DNA of 35,061 nucleotides from Alistipes sp. (GCA_017631255.1 JAGBTP010000002.1:1-35061); one strand, 5' to 3'. Shown: positions 1-7,482, numbered from the stretch's first letter. Made by a program: numbers and translations. The notes: generated by a model not told the origin, from the sequence alone.

Positions 1-1
1 A

Positions 2-346
2 GCAAAGTTGCATAGCGGAGCTATCTATTTTATTGACACTCCCGCCTATGCGGGCGTGATACGTGATGTCTATATTGATGGAGATAAGATGACACTCCAT
101 GCGCGTAATCCTAAATATGGAGATATCGTACTCAACTTAGCTACAGACCAATTTAGTGCTGCTAATATCATTGGTATCTTCCGCAAGAATTTCACCTCGT
201 CGTACTCACAGATGGAGGCAGTGCGCCAAAAGAAGGATGAACAGATTGATCAGTTTCTGGTAACTAACTCCAAGCTTATAGAGGAGATACAGCGACGTGG
301 TGAAAGAGTCGATAGACTCATCGACAAGCTAATGGAGGATAAATAA
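2..346 (+). CDS. S24/LexA-like repressor-type protein, C-terminal part (cut by window start)
   Basis: The reading frame is open to the window edge, so the N-terminus lies upstream. The TTG at position 8 is an internal codon, not a convincing start. The visible 114 residues begin with a small beta-rich stretch (GAIYFIDTPAYAGVIRDVYI, then a conserved-looking NPKY/DI motif). This resembles the C-terminal fold of S24/LexA-type proteins in Bacteroidetes, where a repressor or peptidase-like domain follows an N-terminal helix-turn-helix. The last 45 residues are charged and helical and probably form a coiled coil. No catalytic Ser/Lys pair can be confirmed because most of the domain is missing. The role as a transcriptional regulator is inferred from this partial similarity only. 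Confidence 0.5.
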   Translation, partial: AKLHSGAIYFIDTPAYAGVIRDVYIDGDKMTLHARNPKYGDIVLNLATDQFSAANIIGIFRKNFTSSYSQMEAVRQKKDEQIDQFLVTNSKLIEEIQRRGERVDRLIDKLMEDK

Positions 347-523
347 GAGTGCGAGAGAGTATTATAATAGAACATCTTAACCGCCTGATTATAGCTCTTT
401 AATGCACAGCTTGAGTTTTTTTTTCAGTTAAGATGTTTCGCCTTTTCCTTCTTCGCACCTTGGTGTAGCCTGCAAGTAGTCTCTGCATTTGGTTTGTCGT
501 CGGCTTCAGCACACGTTGAGAAG

Positions 524-607
524 ATGGGCTTCTTGGGTATGGGTAACAACCCAATGGTAGGTGCAACTGTTGCTATTGCAGTAGCTATCCAGCAGGCAAT
601 GAACTAA
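524..607 (+). CDS. possible 27-residue hydrophobic peptide, or the tail of a decayed gene
   Basis: The ORF starts at ATG 524 and reads MGFLGMGNNPMVGATVAIAV before ending in IQQAMN and TAA. The codons (GGT, GTA, GCA, AAC, CAG) look like real coding usage and the product is strongly hydrophobic. The same frame is open back to 395 without an upstream ATG; a TTG at 494 is another possible start. It may be a genuine small membrane peptide or the 3' remnant of a lost gene. An imperfect hairpin with a T-run and then a strong terminator follow, which fits a short transcript. No family is recognised. Confidence 0.3.
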   Translation: MGFLGMGNNPMVGATVAIAVAIQQAMN

Positions 608-644
608 TTTAGTGTGATAGCGGCGCATCAGCGACGCTTCAATC

Positions 645-691
645 AAAACCCCGAATGAGAAATACGCCAAGTATGTCCCATCCGGTTTTTT
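645..691 (+). terminator. possible imperfect hairpin terminator after the tiny ORF
   Basis: AAAA..CCG.ATG..ATAC pairs with GTAT..CAT.CGG.TTTT around a five-base loop, and six T follow. The stem has several mismatches. Confidence 0.35.
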
Positions 692-756
692 ATGTCATCG
701 CCACTGCTACACCACTCTGACACTAAATAAACTGATTGGTTTATAATATATTGAAA

Positions 757-786
757 GGAGCAGACCTGCGGGTTTGCTCCTTTTTG
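757..786 (+). terminator. rho-independent terminator
   Basis: GGAGCAGACC and GGTTTGCTCC pair over ten positions (one G-U) around a four-base TGCG loop, followed directly by TTTTT. It ends any transcript crossing the tiny-ORF region before the sigma factor gene. Confidence 0.85.
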
Positions 787-940
787 TATGCGGTTGTGTA
801 GTCGATATAGTTAGAGGATGTTGTAGCGCGATTTGAAACTTTGAAATATTCTAAAAACAAAACAACTTGTGAATTATTGATTATTTTGTAGTAAATCGTT
901 AACTTGTGCGTCTAATGTGTAAAACCAAAGAAAGAAGAGG

Positions 941-1414
941 ATGGAAAATGAATTTGCACAAACCGTAAGGGAGCATAAAGGTACGATATATACTATCTGT
1001 TATATGTTCTCTAAAAACCCCGAAGAGGTGGCAGATCTCTTTCAAGAGATTCTGATAAACCTATGGAATGGCTTCCCAAAATTCCGTGGTGATAGCAATG
1101 TCAGAACTTGGATATACCGTGTCAGCTTAAATACCTGTATATCCTCCGAAAGGAAAAAGAGTCGCAACAGAGATACTCTTCCTTTGAAGATGGATATAAA
1201 CCTTTTCAATGATTTAGACGAGGATACAAAGCAGGTTCAAATGCTGAGAAATCGTATCAACAAGCTTGGTCCATTCAATCGAGCTATAGTGCTACTGTGG
1301 TTGGAGAACCTAAGTTACGATGAGATTGGCGCTATTGTCGGAATCTCTGCAAAGAATGTGTCTGTCCGTCTTGTGAGAATCAAGGAGCAGCTTAAGAAAA
1401 TGTCTAACGAATAA
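941..1414 (+). CDS. ECF-type RNA polymerase sigma factor (sigma-70 family)
   Basis: The 157-residue length is typical of a minimal extracytoplasmic-function sigma factor. Region 2 spans about residues 5-75 and includes DLFQEILINLWNGFPKFRG, the usual core-binding and -10 recognition helix, followed by VRTWIYRVSLNTCI. Region 4 spans about 100-155 with the helix-turn-helix LSYDEIGAIVGISAKNVSVR. It should direct RNA polymerase to a small regulon in response to an envelope or other signal. It lies 12 bases upstream of a membrane-protein gene, so the two are almost certainly co-transcribed. The downstream partner lacks a zinc anti-sigma motif, so how activity is held back is not visible. Targets cannot be read from the window. 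Confidence 0.9.
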   Translation: MENEFAQTVREHKGTIYTICYMFSKNPEEVADLFQEILINLWNGFPKFRGDSNVRTWIYRVSLNTCISSERKKSRNRDTLPLKMDINLFNDLDEDTKQVQMLRNRINKLGPFNRAIVLLWLENLSYDEIGAIVGISAKNVSVRLVRIKEQLKKMSNE

Positions 1415-1426
1415 ATCGCATAGAAG

Positions 1427-2020
1427 ATGGGAAATATAGATTTACAGGAACTAGAGCAGATGCGCTCGCAGGTTGATATACTGAAAAGGAAACTCGAAAA
1501 ACAGGCTATAATCAGTGATACGCACATCCGCAACTCTATGAAATCGAAGCAGTCTGAAATGACTAAAATAATCGCTTGTACGATTTTCATAGGAGCTTTG
1601 TCATTGCCATATTGTATTTGGATATTCTACAAGTTTGGATTCTCGTTGCTCTTTATCGTAGCTACAGGCCTAATGTTGGCGGTCTGTCTTGGAATAACCA
1701 TTAAGCAGAGATTTTCATTGAAGAGTTTTGACTTTACCCAGGACAACCTTGTTGATGTGGCAACGAAACTGAATAAAGTGAAAACACACTACCAAGAGTG
1801 GATAAAGATTGCGCTTCCGATGATTTTGCTTTGGACCAGCTGGCTGGTATATGAGGTAATAACTCGAATGGAACCCAGTCCAATTCAGATGGGAGTTCTA
1901 ACAGGTATAGTTGTGGGAGGTATATTGGGAGGCATTGTTGGCTATCGCATAAATCGCAAGATTGTCAGTAAGTCAACGGAGATTCTTGAACATATCAAAG
2001 AGCTGCAGGGTAATATGTAA
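1427..2020 (+). CDS. four-helix membrane protein paired with the ECF sigma factor; possible anti-sigma or signalling partner
   Basis: The 197-residue protein begins with a charged, probably coiled-coil segment (about residues 5-40). Four hydrophobic stretches follow at roughly 47-67, 70-91, 127-146 and 156-176; the last is glycine-rich (GIVVGGILGGIVGYRI). The gene starts 12 bases after the sigma factor stop and the pair ends at a hairpin, so it forms a two-gene operon. In Bacteroidetes many ECF sigma factors are followed by a small membrane protein of unknown family. Binding of the sigma factor by the cytoplasmic N-terminal helix is a reasonable inference, but no HxxxCxxC zinc motif or known anti-sigma domain is present. 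Confidence 0.75.
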   Translation: MGNIDLQELEQMRSQVDILKRKLEKQAIISDTHIRNSMKSKQSEMTKIIACTIFIGALSLPYCIWIFYKFGFSLLFIVATGLMLAVCLGITIKQRFSLKSFDFTQDNLVDVATKLNKVKTHYQEWIKIALPMILLWTSWLVYEVITRMEPSPIQMGVLTGIVVGGILGGIVGYRINRKIVSKSTEILEHIKELQGNM

Positions 2021-2029
2021 TATAAACCA

Positions 2030-2060
2030 CTTAGGGCAGCCCCCAAAGGACAGCCCTAAG
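2030..2060 (+). terminator. hairpin terminator after the sigma factor operon
   Basis: CTTAGGGC and GCCCTAAG form a perfect eight-base stem around a 15-base loop, ten bases after the stop of the membrane-protein gene. The T-run after it is weak (CATTTAG). Confidence 0.6.
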
Positions 2061-2134
2061 CATTTAGTTAGCACAAGTTAGTCCGCACAAGGCACCTCAA
2101 AGTGCGATAATACGCGACAGGGCGTGACAGGACG

Positions 2135-2407
2135 CTACAAGACGATTACAGCGCCGTTCTTGTTTGCGCGGTTCCAGAAGTCGAATGGCTCCGACATATT
2201 GTAGCCCTCGCCGGGGGTGCGTGTTGGCGGGAACTCGATATAGTTCCACTCGCCGAACTTACCCTCTGCATCCTCAGCAAACCACGACATTGAGTAGGTG
2301 GTATCGAAGACGCAACCGCTACAACGGCCCCACGACTGGTCGACAAGGCCAACAAGCTCGAGAATGATTGGACTGCGGGTACTGACAATGGCAAGCCCAT
2401 CAAGGTA
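2135..2407 (-). pseudogene. 3' remnant of a surface/secreted protein gene, minus strand
   Basis: Read on the minus strand, the frame closing at the TAG at 2135-2137 encodes a protein-like tail: VDQSWGRCSGCVFD, then SMSWFAEDAEGKFGEWNYIE, then PFDFWNRANKNGAVIVL. The frame is open upstream only to a stop at about 2408-2410 and has no suitable start, so only about 90 codons of a longer gene survive. Aromatic-rich text of this kind is typical of Bacteroidetes lipoproteins, but no family is named. The plus-strand remnant overlaps its 5' end. Confidence 0.5.
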
Positions 2408-2443
2408 TCATTCACCCTTCCTCTCAACTTCGCACTCCGATAG
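2330..2443 (+). pseudogene. 3' remnant of a second gene, plus strand
   Basis: The plus strand encodes a coherent tail (VDKANKLENDWTAGTDNGKP, then IKVSFTLPLNFALR and TAG at 2441-2443). No start is present; the frame closes at 2291 and runs antisense to the other remnant before about 2335. The segment FTLPL also occurs near the C-terminus of the PCMD lipoprotein at 3637-5238, but this is too short to claim kinship. A good terminator follows at 2468, as expected for a true gene end. Confidence 0.4.
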
Positions 2444-2467
2444 TTCGAGGTAAGCATATATAATTAT

Positions 2468-2502
2468 AGTCCGTTGCAGGCGTTGCAACGGACTATTTTG
2501 TT
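2468..2502 (+). terminator. rho-independent terminator after the plus-strand remnant
   Basis: AGTCCGTTGCA and TGCAACGGACT form a perfect 11-base stem with a five-base loop, followed by ATTTTGTTT. It sits 25 bases after the stop of the broken plus-strand gene. Confidence 0.75.
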
Positions 2503-2518
2503 TCTCACTACCCCACTC

Positions 2519-2803
2519 TTATGCCAGCATAGAGCTTATCACGCCAGAGGCCACAAGCGTCGTAACGAGATAAGCACCAAAGGCATAGCCGAGTTTCTTC
2601 TTAAATATCTCCCAACTACTATTTACCCAGAAGTCACGCGGTGCGAGCGACATCTCAACGCTAATCGAGTATGCGATATAGAACGCCACCATTCCTATGA
2701 TGCCACCCAAGCCATAGGCCACACTCTCGCCAAAGAGGATGATATCGATGAGCACCATAAATGCCACGACAAGCACCATTACCAAAAACGATATTACCTT
2801 CAT
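2519..2803 (-). CDS. small integral membrane protein of unknown function
   Basis: The 94-residue protein starts MKVISFLVMVLVVAFMVLID and carries three hydrophobic segments, at about residues 3-24, 28-48 and 72-92. A short polar loop (SLAPRDFWVNSSWEIFKKK) lies between the second and third. The gene begins 44 bases after the end of the HAD phosphatase gene on the same strand and probably shares its transcript. No family is recognised. The clean hydrophobic pattern and operon position argue that it is real rather than a chance ORF. Confidence 0.65.
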   Translation of the reverse strand: MKVISFLVMVLVVAFMVLIDIILFGESVAYGLGGIIGMVAFYIAYSISVEMSLAPRDFWVNSSWEIFKKKLGYAFGAYLVTTLVASGVISSMLA

Positions 2804-2847
2804 AACCCTCTATTTTATAGTTATATGATTCATCTAACACCGCACGA

Positions 2848-3501
2848 CTACGCCCCGATAATAGCGAGCAGATCACCAAAATCGTCAATCACATAGTCCG
2901 CACCGGCAGCCTCGAGCTCCTCGCGTGTAGCATTGCCATATGTCACCGCCACGGTGCGCACCGCAGCACCACGACCCATAGCCACATCGAGTGGCATATC
3001 GCCCACAACAAGGGCATCGTCCGCCTCCACGCCAAGCGCCTCAAGCGTGATAAGCACAGGCTCAGGATGAGGCTTATGATGCGTGACACTATCAGCACCC
3101 ACCACATAACTAAAGAGGTGGTCGATGCCGTGTTCGCGCGCAAAGAGCATTATCGAGTCACGCAGACGCGATGAGGCGATAGTGAGCGTATAGCCCTGCT
3201 CGTGTAGCCTCGTCAGCACCTCGTGCACACGAGGGAAGAGTGGCGGTATTAGCTCCTGACGGCGTTCGGCAAATATCTCGCGATAGGTATCCACCGCCGT
3301 TGCCGCCTCGGCGTCGCTCATATCGGGATACATAGCCTTAAAGCCGTCGTGCAGCGTGAGGCCTATCGTCGCAGCGCAGGTAGCCTCGTCACGCATCTCC
3401 AGGCCGAGGCGTTGCATCGTAGCACGAAAGGCGATGATTATATTATGGCGCGTGTCGCACAGCGTGCCATCGAAGTCGAAGATTATAACTTTTGCGTTCA
3501 T
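2848..3501 (-). CDS. HAD-superfamily phosphatase (phosphoglycolate phosphatase / PpaX-like)
   Basis: All four HAD motifs are visible. Motif I is FDFDGTLCDT near residues 8-17 (two catalytic Asp), motif II is IASSRLRDS near 108-116, motif III is the Lys of HHKPHPEP, and motif IV is VVGDMPLDVAMG with its acidic pair. A helical cap domain sits between motifs I and II (about 18-85), giving the subfamily I architecture of phosphoglycolate phosphatase, pyrophosphatase PpaX and beta-phosphoglucomutase. The 217-residue length fits. It likely dephosphorylates a small phosphorylated metabolite in the cytoplasm; the substrate cannot be assigned. The promoter-like TAACTTTG lies only four bases upstream of the ATG, so the mRNA may be nearly leaderless. 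Confidence 0.85.
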   Translation of the reverse strand: MNAKVIIFDFDGTLCDTRHNIIIAFRATMQRLGLEMRDEATCAATIGLTLHDGFKAMYPDMSDAEAATAVDTYREIFAERRQELIPPLFPRVHEVLTRLHEQGYTLTIASSRLRDSIMLFAREHGIDHLFSYVVGADSVTHHKPHPEPVLITLEALGVEADDALVVGDMPLDVAMGRGAAVRTVAVTYGNATREELEAAGADYVIDDFGDLLAIIGA

Positions 3502-3505
3502 ACCA

Positions 3506-3513
3506 CAAAGTTA
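3506..3513 (-). promoter_or_regulatory. Bacteroidetes -7 promoter element for the HAD phosphatase gene
   Basis: The minus strand reads TAACTTTG, matching TAnnTTTG. It ends four bases before the ATG, so transcription would begin at or near the start codon. No good -33 TTTG is seen at the usual distance. Confidence 0.45.
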
Positions 3514-3544
3514 ATAAAAAGTGCGAAACTTCTGCATAAAACAA

Positions 3545-3573
3545 GGGCTGCCCGCATAATTTGCAGGCAGCCC
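3545..3573 (-). terminator. terminator of the seven-gene surface operon
   Basis: GGGCTGCC and GGCAGCCC form a perfect eight-base stem extended by GCA/TGC around a small loop. The minus-strand tail is TTGTTTTATG. It lies about 65 bases after the stop of the last operon gene and faces the phosphatase promoter region. Confidence 0.75.
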
Positions 3574-3636
3574 ATACCTATTGAAGCCATATTCGAGGCA
3601 AGCGACCTAACGCCACCCCGCCATAGGCCATAGTCG

Positions 3637-5238
3637 TTAGTAGATAAGCTCAAGGTCGTCGATGAGCATAAGGCTATGCGTCGAGCCGGTGAAGTAGTCG
3701 CCAAAGCGCGAACCGGTGCAGACGATAATCATATGCGTAGGTACCTCGTCGGTCGAGCGGTAGTCGAGTGGCAGCGTGAACTCCACCCAGCCGTTTGTCG
3801 ACTCGGTGAGAATCATCTCGCCAGCGCCGATGACATCCTTACCATTCTTGTTGAAGTATGTCGACTCGTCCTTCGTATTCACCACCACAGGGCAGTCGGC
3901 ACTACCGCCATACTCGGCAGCTGTCCAGTTACCCACGGCTATCATAATCTGACCCTCGTCGCTATCGCCCTTCTTGAGGTCGGGGCGCGCCGAAGGCACA
4001 CGACCAAGCTCGTCGATAGTACCACAGTTATACTTCACCCAGCCGTGGAGCGCCACAGGGCGTGCCGTAACAGGGCGGCCGAAGTTAACCAAGCCATCGA
4101 GGCCCACAAGGCCACCGAACTCACCAAGGAAGATGTTACCCGCAGCGAACTTACCGACACCCATAAGTGCCGCCTTCTTCGACTGGAGCGATGCAGCGTG
4201 ACTACCCTCGCTACCTGGGCGTACATCCGATGTAGGCTCGGTGAGGGTGGTACTTGCCATTGCAGCACCGTCGTTACCCGTACCCCAGAATGGCGCATCG
4301 CCTTCGAGGTATGGACATACGATACTATTTATCACGGACCACTCCTCCATATCGCCATTAGGGAGTTCGAAGGTATCCTCCGTAGTTACGGTAACCACAC
4401 CTGTGTAGCTCTCGCCCGAATATGCCACAACCTCGTACTGCGTGAGGGTCTCAAGGTCGGCGATGCACGCTGAGAAGCTACCGCCATCTGCGGTGACATT
4501 CTCCACCTTGATCCACTCCTGGCTACCCACCTTACGGTAGTTGAAGCCGAGGTCGGCACCGCTACGGCCATTAGCATAGAGCCAAATGCGCTTAGCCCAC
4601 GCATCTACGGCCGTAAACTCCACCTCCACATCGGTAGCCACAACGGCGAGCGTCCACATCTCCTCGATGTCACCGTGGTACGACACAGTAACATTGCGCA
4701 CCGTATCGTCGAAGTCGGTGAGCGTGAGCGGGTCAACCGAGTAGGTAGTAATATCCTTTGGACCCAACTTCGCCGATGTCACAACCACATTCTTAAGATC
4801 GTGGTCCATAGGCACATACGCCGTAGCAATATGGTGCTCAGCATCAATGGCCGTCTCACCAATCTGACCCTCTACGGTGAAGTAGCGCTCGATACTCTGC
4901 TCTGCGCTGATGGTCCACTCAAACTCCTGATACATCGAGAGCGTAACATAGAGTGGCAAACGCAAGTCGAAGACACCAGGGAAGGCAACGCTCGACTCCG
5001 CACCCTCGGTAAGTGTCACAGAGGTGATGTTTACCTTGCGGATATCGGTTGTCTCCTCCAGGCGAAGGGCTACGGTATGCTCGTTGCTGTTAATCTCGGC
5101 AGGGGCGAGAAGGCCATCGGCCTCCAAGGCTACGATATCGAGTTTAACGACAGGGTATGGCACATCGTTGACGATACATCCCACCGCCGCAAGGAGCGAC
5201 AGAGCACCCGCCACCATATATCTCTTTATCCTATTCAT
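3637..5238 (-). CDS. PCMD-domain surface lipoprotein (last gene of the seven-gene operon)
   Basis: The 533-residue protein has a lipoprotein signal ending in LLAAVGC (Cys21). A beta-rich N-terminal half (about 30-290) looks like Ig-type modules and includes an NITSVTLTEGA-like strand pattern. From about residue 291 it carries a PCMD domain (putative carbohydrate metabolism/binding family PF13201), recognised by LPNGDMEEW, APFWGTGN, TSDVRPGS and GVGKFAAGN. The protein encoded at 7483-9513 shares these motifs, so the two are paralogues. It starts two bases after the barrel-lipoprotein gene, showing tight translational coupling. Binding or processing of a glycan at the cell surface is the family guess; no catalytic residues are established. 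It probably sits on the outer membrane. Confidence 0.8.
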   Translation of the reverse strand: MNRIKRYMVAGALSLLAAVGCIVNDVPYPVVKLDIVALEADGLLAPAEINSNEHTVALRLEETTDIRKVNITSVTLTEGAESSVAFPGVFDLRLPLYVTLSMYQEFEWTISAEQSIERYFTVEGQIGETAIDAEHHIATAYVPMDHDLKNVVVTSAKLGPKDITTYSVDPLTLTDFDDTVRNVTVSYHGDIEEMWTLAVVATDVEVEFTAVDAWAKRIWLYANGRSGADLGFNYRKVGSQEWIKVENVTADGGSFSACIADLETLTQYEVVAYSGESYTGVVTVTTEDTFELPNGDMEEWSVINSIVCPYLEGDAPFWGTGNDGAAMASTTLTEPTSDVRPGSEGSHAASLQSKKAALMGVGKFAAGNIFLGEFGGLVGLDGLVNFGRPVTARPVALHGWVKYNCGTIDELGRVPSARPDLKKGDSDEGQIMIAVGNWTAAEYGGSADCPVVVNTKDESTYFNKNGKDVIGAGEMILTESTNGWVEFTLPLDYRSTDEVPTHMIIVCTGSRFGDYFTGSTHSLMLIDDLELIY

Positions 5239-5240
5239 AG

Positions 5241-6605
5241 TTAGTTATTCTTTTTGTTCCACAAATGGGCAACCACACCAATCTGAATATCGGCAATGTT
5301 GAGCTTGAACTTAAGCGCCGAGTGGTCACGACGACCCGTCATAACACCCGCAGCGTCGTACTGCCTGATATTGTTGTATGCAAGGCCACCGATACCTACG
5401 GTTACCGTAACGCACACCTGAGGGAATACATATACCGCAAGGCCTGGGTTGAAGTTGAGCTTAGCGGCGAAGTTCTTGCTCTCCGAGTAGTTGCGTGCAT
5501 CACCCGAACCGGTGTACATCGATGTCGTGCCAGTCTTAACCATAAGCTCGGTCTCTAGGATAGCACCAACGATACCACGACGGTCAAGACCTATGTAGTT
5601 ACGGTGGAATATTGACCAGAGGAAGTTCTCGTTCTTAACACCAATGTCAGCAAGCGAGAACGATAGGTCTGCACCCGAACCAAGGTCGAGCGAGATGTTA
5701 CCAAGGTCGCCCTGCAACAACTCGTAACCTACGCGCACACCCACTGAGCGGTTATCGCGATAGGCGTATGCGATGTATGGCATCACCACGGCACGACGAA
5801 CGCCAAAGTTGACATCATCGACAAGGAGCATAAGCTCGCTATCTGCCACATCGAGCTTACCGTACGACGCAGCAAGACCAAGCATCCACTCGTTCTTGTA
5901 GACAAACTTATTAAGATCGATGTTTCTGTCGATTCGGCGTGTAGTAGGCAAGAAGCGAGTGCTTACAGTGCTCTCCTCAGAGGCAACAACCGTCTCCTCA
6001 GTAGCAACCACATCAGCAACAAGTTCAACCTCAGCAACCGCCGCCTCAGCAGCAACAGGCTCCACCTCAGAAGCAGCCGCCTCTACGGTCTCAACAACCG
6101 CAGCTATCTCAGCTACAACAGCATCTGCCGCCTCCTCAACAGTCTCCTCAGATGCCATAACAGCAGTTTCAACGACCTCCGCAGTCTCAACGACCGCAGT
6201 AGCAACCTCAGCCTCAACAGCCTCCTCAGCCGCCATAACAGCAGTTTCAACGACCTCCGCAGTCTCAACGACCGCAGCCTCAACTGCCTCAGTAGCCTCA
6301 GTAGTTGCAGCAGGCACCTCGGCCTTAGCAACGGCAGCCTTCTGCTTTACAGGCTCCTCTGCTGGAGTCATAACCTCCTCAGCAGGCGCAGCCATACCGT
6401 CGAGAATTGCAGCTATGTCGACATCGACAACGGCACCCTCCTCCTCGTCAGCCTCAGCCTCCGCAGTTACGGGTGTGCCCTCGATTATAGCCTTGAGGGT
6501 ATCGGCATCGTTATATACATCGCTCTCAGTACTCACCGACGCACAAGCGCCAAGGAGTGCCACCGCAACAAACGCAGCAGCTAAAAGTAGTATTGATCTC
6601 TTCAT
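5241..6605 (-). CDS. outer-membrane lipoprotein with Ala/Val/Glu-rich linker and C-terminal beta-barrel
   Basis: The signal peptide ends in a lipobox LLGAC (Cys21). Residues about 45-215 are low-complexity Ala, Val, Glu and Thr with repeated AEVVETAVMA-type units and almost no aromatic residues. From about 225 to 454 the sequence becomes barrel-like: alternating hydrophobic and aromatic strands (WMLGLAASYGKL, VVMPYIAYAYRDN, VGVRVGYELLQG, NFLWSIFHRNYIGLDRRG), ending in IGVVAHLWNKKNN. It resembles the neighbouring barrel gene in its closing strands and VGVRxGY segment. The linker DNA contains an exact 46-base direct repeat offset by 78 bases, so its length can change in frame. A plausible role is an outer-membrane anchor or assembly pore for the operon's surface proteins, with the linker spanning the periplasm or peptidoglycan; this is inference. 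Confidence 0.7.
   Translation of the reverse strand: MKRSILLLAAAFVAVALLGACASVSTESDVYNDADTLKAIIEGTPVTAEAEADEEEGAVVDVDIAAILDGMAAPAEEVMTPAEEPVKQKAAVAKAEVPAATTEATEAVEAAVVETAEVVETAVMAAEEAVEAEVATAVVETAEVVETAVMASEETVEEAADAVVAEIAAVVETVEAAASEVEPVAAEAAVAEVELVADVVATEETVVASEESTVSTRFLPTTRRIDRNIDLNKFVYKNEWMLGLAASYGKLDVADSELMLLVDDVNFGVRRAVVMPYIAYAYRDNRSVGVRVGYELLQGDLGNISLDLGSGADLSFSLADIGVKNENFLWSIFHRNYIGLDRRGIVGAILETELMVKTGTTSMYTGSGDARNYSESKNFAAKLNFNPGLAVYVFPQVCVTVTVGIGGLAYNNIRQYDAAGVMTGRRDHSALKFKLNIADIQIGVVAHLWNKKNN
6154..6277. repeat. exact 46-base direct repeat within the Ala/Val/Glu linker
   Basis: Positions 6154-6199 and 6232-6277 are identical (GCCATAACAGCAGTTTCAAC and onward). The offset is 78 bases, a multiple of three, so slippage or recombination would add or remove 26 residues without a frameshift. 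Confidence 0.85.
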
Positions 6606-6617
6606 AATGCTGGTCTA

Positions 6618-7427
6618 TTAAAGGTAGAACGATACACCAAAGCCAATCGAAAGGAGGTTGACCTTGAAATTCATATTTGTCGACTTAATATCGCCCTGCT
6701 CAACCTGATTCTTGAGCTGCGTAGTCTTCTCATAGCCGATGCCAAAGACACCAATCGAGAGCTCGAGGGCGATATCGTTGGTCACAAAAGCTGTAATACC
6801 TGGCTGGAGCGCGATAGAGCCGCCCAGCGACTTAGAGTATGTACCCTTATAGTCCTGGTATCCATCCACAACGCCATTTTCGGCCACCAGCTTCGACTGC
6901 GAACCCGTGAAGTTGAGCTGCACCTCCGCAAAGATAGCAAAGCGGTTGCTTGTGCCCAGCGGGATATATGGTCGCCAGAAGAGCGTACCCGTGTACGAGT
7001 GCTTGATCTGGTGGTAGAAGTCCACATTTAGCTCCACGCCCGCCAATGCAAGCGCCGCATTGTCAATACCGAGCATCGAGCGGCCATAACCGAAGCGCAC
7101 ACCTACAGCCATATTCTTCCAAGGAGCATAGGCAATCATTGGGCTAACATTTACGGTATAGCCATCCGAATCGATATCGTTGATGATAAGCAGCTTATAG
7201 TTTTTATTTGTGTGGGTTGAGTATGAAGCCGTACCACCGAATATCCACTGACCCTTAGGCACGAAGTTTGTGTCGGAGGTAAAGCCCCTGAGCTTACGCG
7301 CCTCGTTAGGCGTGAGCTGCACCACACTACTTCCCGCCTCGGGCTGCTGCTCGAGACCATCCATCTGTTGCGCCACAGCACTAACAGCCGTAGCCAACAG
7401 CAGGAATAAAGTGTATAATTTCTTCAT
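6618..7427 (-). CDS. outer-membrane beta-barrel protein of the surface operon
   Basis: I take the start at 7427 because the protein then begins with a normal signal peptide (MKKLYTLFLLLATAVSAVAQ); the frame extends ten codons further upstream without one. The mature part, about 250 residues, has alternating amphipathic strands typical of eight- to ten-strand barrels: WIFGGTASYSTH, VSPMIAYAPWKNMAVGVRFG, GTLFWRPYIPLG, FAIFAEVQLNFTG. It ends in a classic aromatic C-terminus, GFGVSFYL, expected for BAM recognition. It is not lipidated, unlike its neighbours. It lies 12 bases before the barrel lipoprotein and probably works with it as an outer-membrane platform; specific function is unknown. Confidence 0.75.
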   Translation of the reverse strand: MKKLYTLFLLLATAVSAVAQQMDGLEQQPEAGSSVVQLTPNEARKLRGFTSDTNFVPKGQWIFGGTASYSTHTNKNYKLLIINDIDSDGYTVNVSPMIAYAPWKNMAVGVRFGYGRSMLGIDNAALALAGVELNVDFYHQIKHSYTGTLFWRPYIPLGTSNRFAIFAEVQLNFTGSQSKLVAENGVVDGYQDYKGTYSKSLGGSIALQPGITAFVTNDIALELSIGVFGIGYEKTTQLKNQVEQGDIKSTNMNFKVNLLSIGFGVSFYL

Positions 7428-7482
7428 CGATAAAAGGTTGCGAGGGGGTGACAACACTATGTCGCCACCACCTCGTAAGTTA

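Larger units (their letters stand above)
347..940. other. 594-base gap without a standard gene; contains inverted repeats, a tiny ORF and terminators
   Basis: No ORF longer than about 70 codons with a proper start lies here. It holds a 10-base inverted repeat (371-380 AACATCTTAA and 428-437 TTAAGATGTT), a 27-codon hydrophobic ORF (524-607), a 9-base inverted repeat flanking 607-728 (ATTTAGTGT / ACACTAAAT), an imperfect terminator-like hairpin and one excellent terminator. The last 150 bases before the sigma factor gene are AT-rich and probably hold its promoter, but no clear TAnnTTTG was found there. Confidence 0.6.

Noticed and set aside
3676..4473. Plus-strand ORF of 265 codons opposite the PCMD gene
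   Set aside because: Its translation has no domain-like pattern and many His/Arg residues, typical of antisense reading of GC-rich coding DNA.
5920..6621. Plus-strand ORF rich in Ser, Ala and Thr (233 codons)
   Set aside because: It is the antisense of the Ala/Val/Glu linker gene. Low-complexity codons on one strand produce a long open frame on the other; it has no signal peptide or domain.
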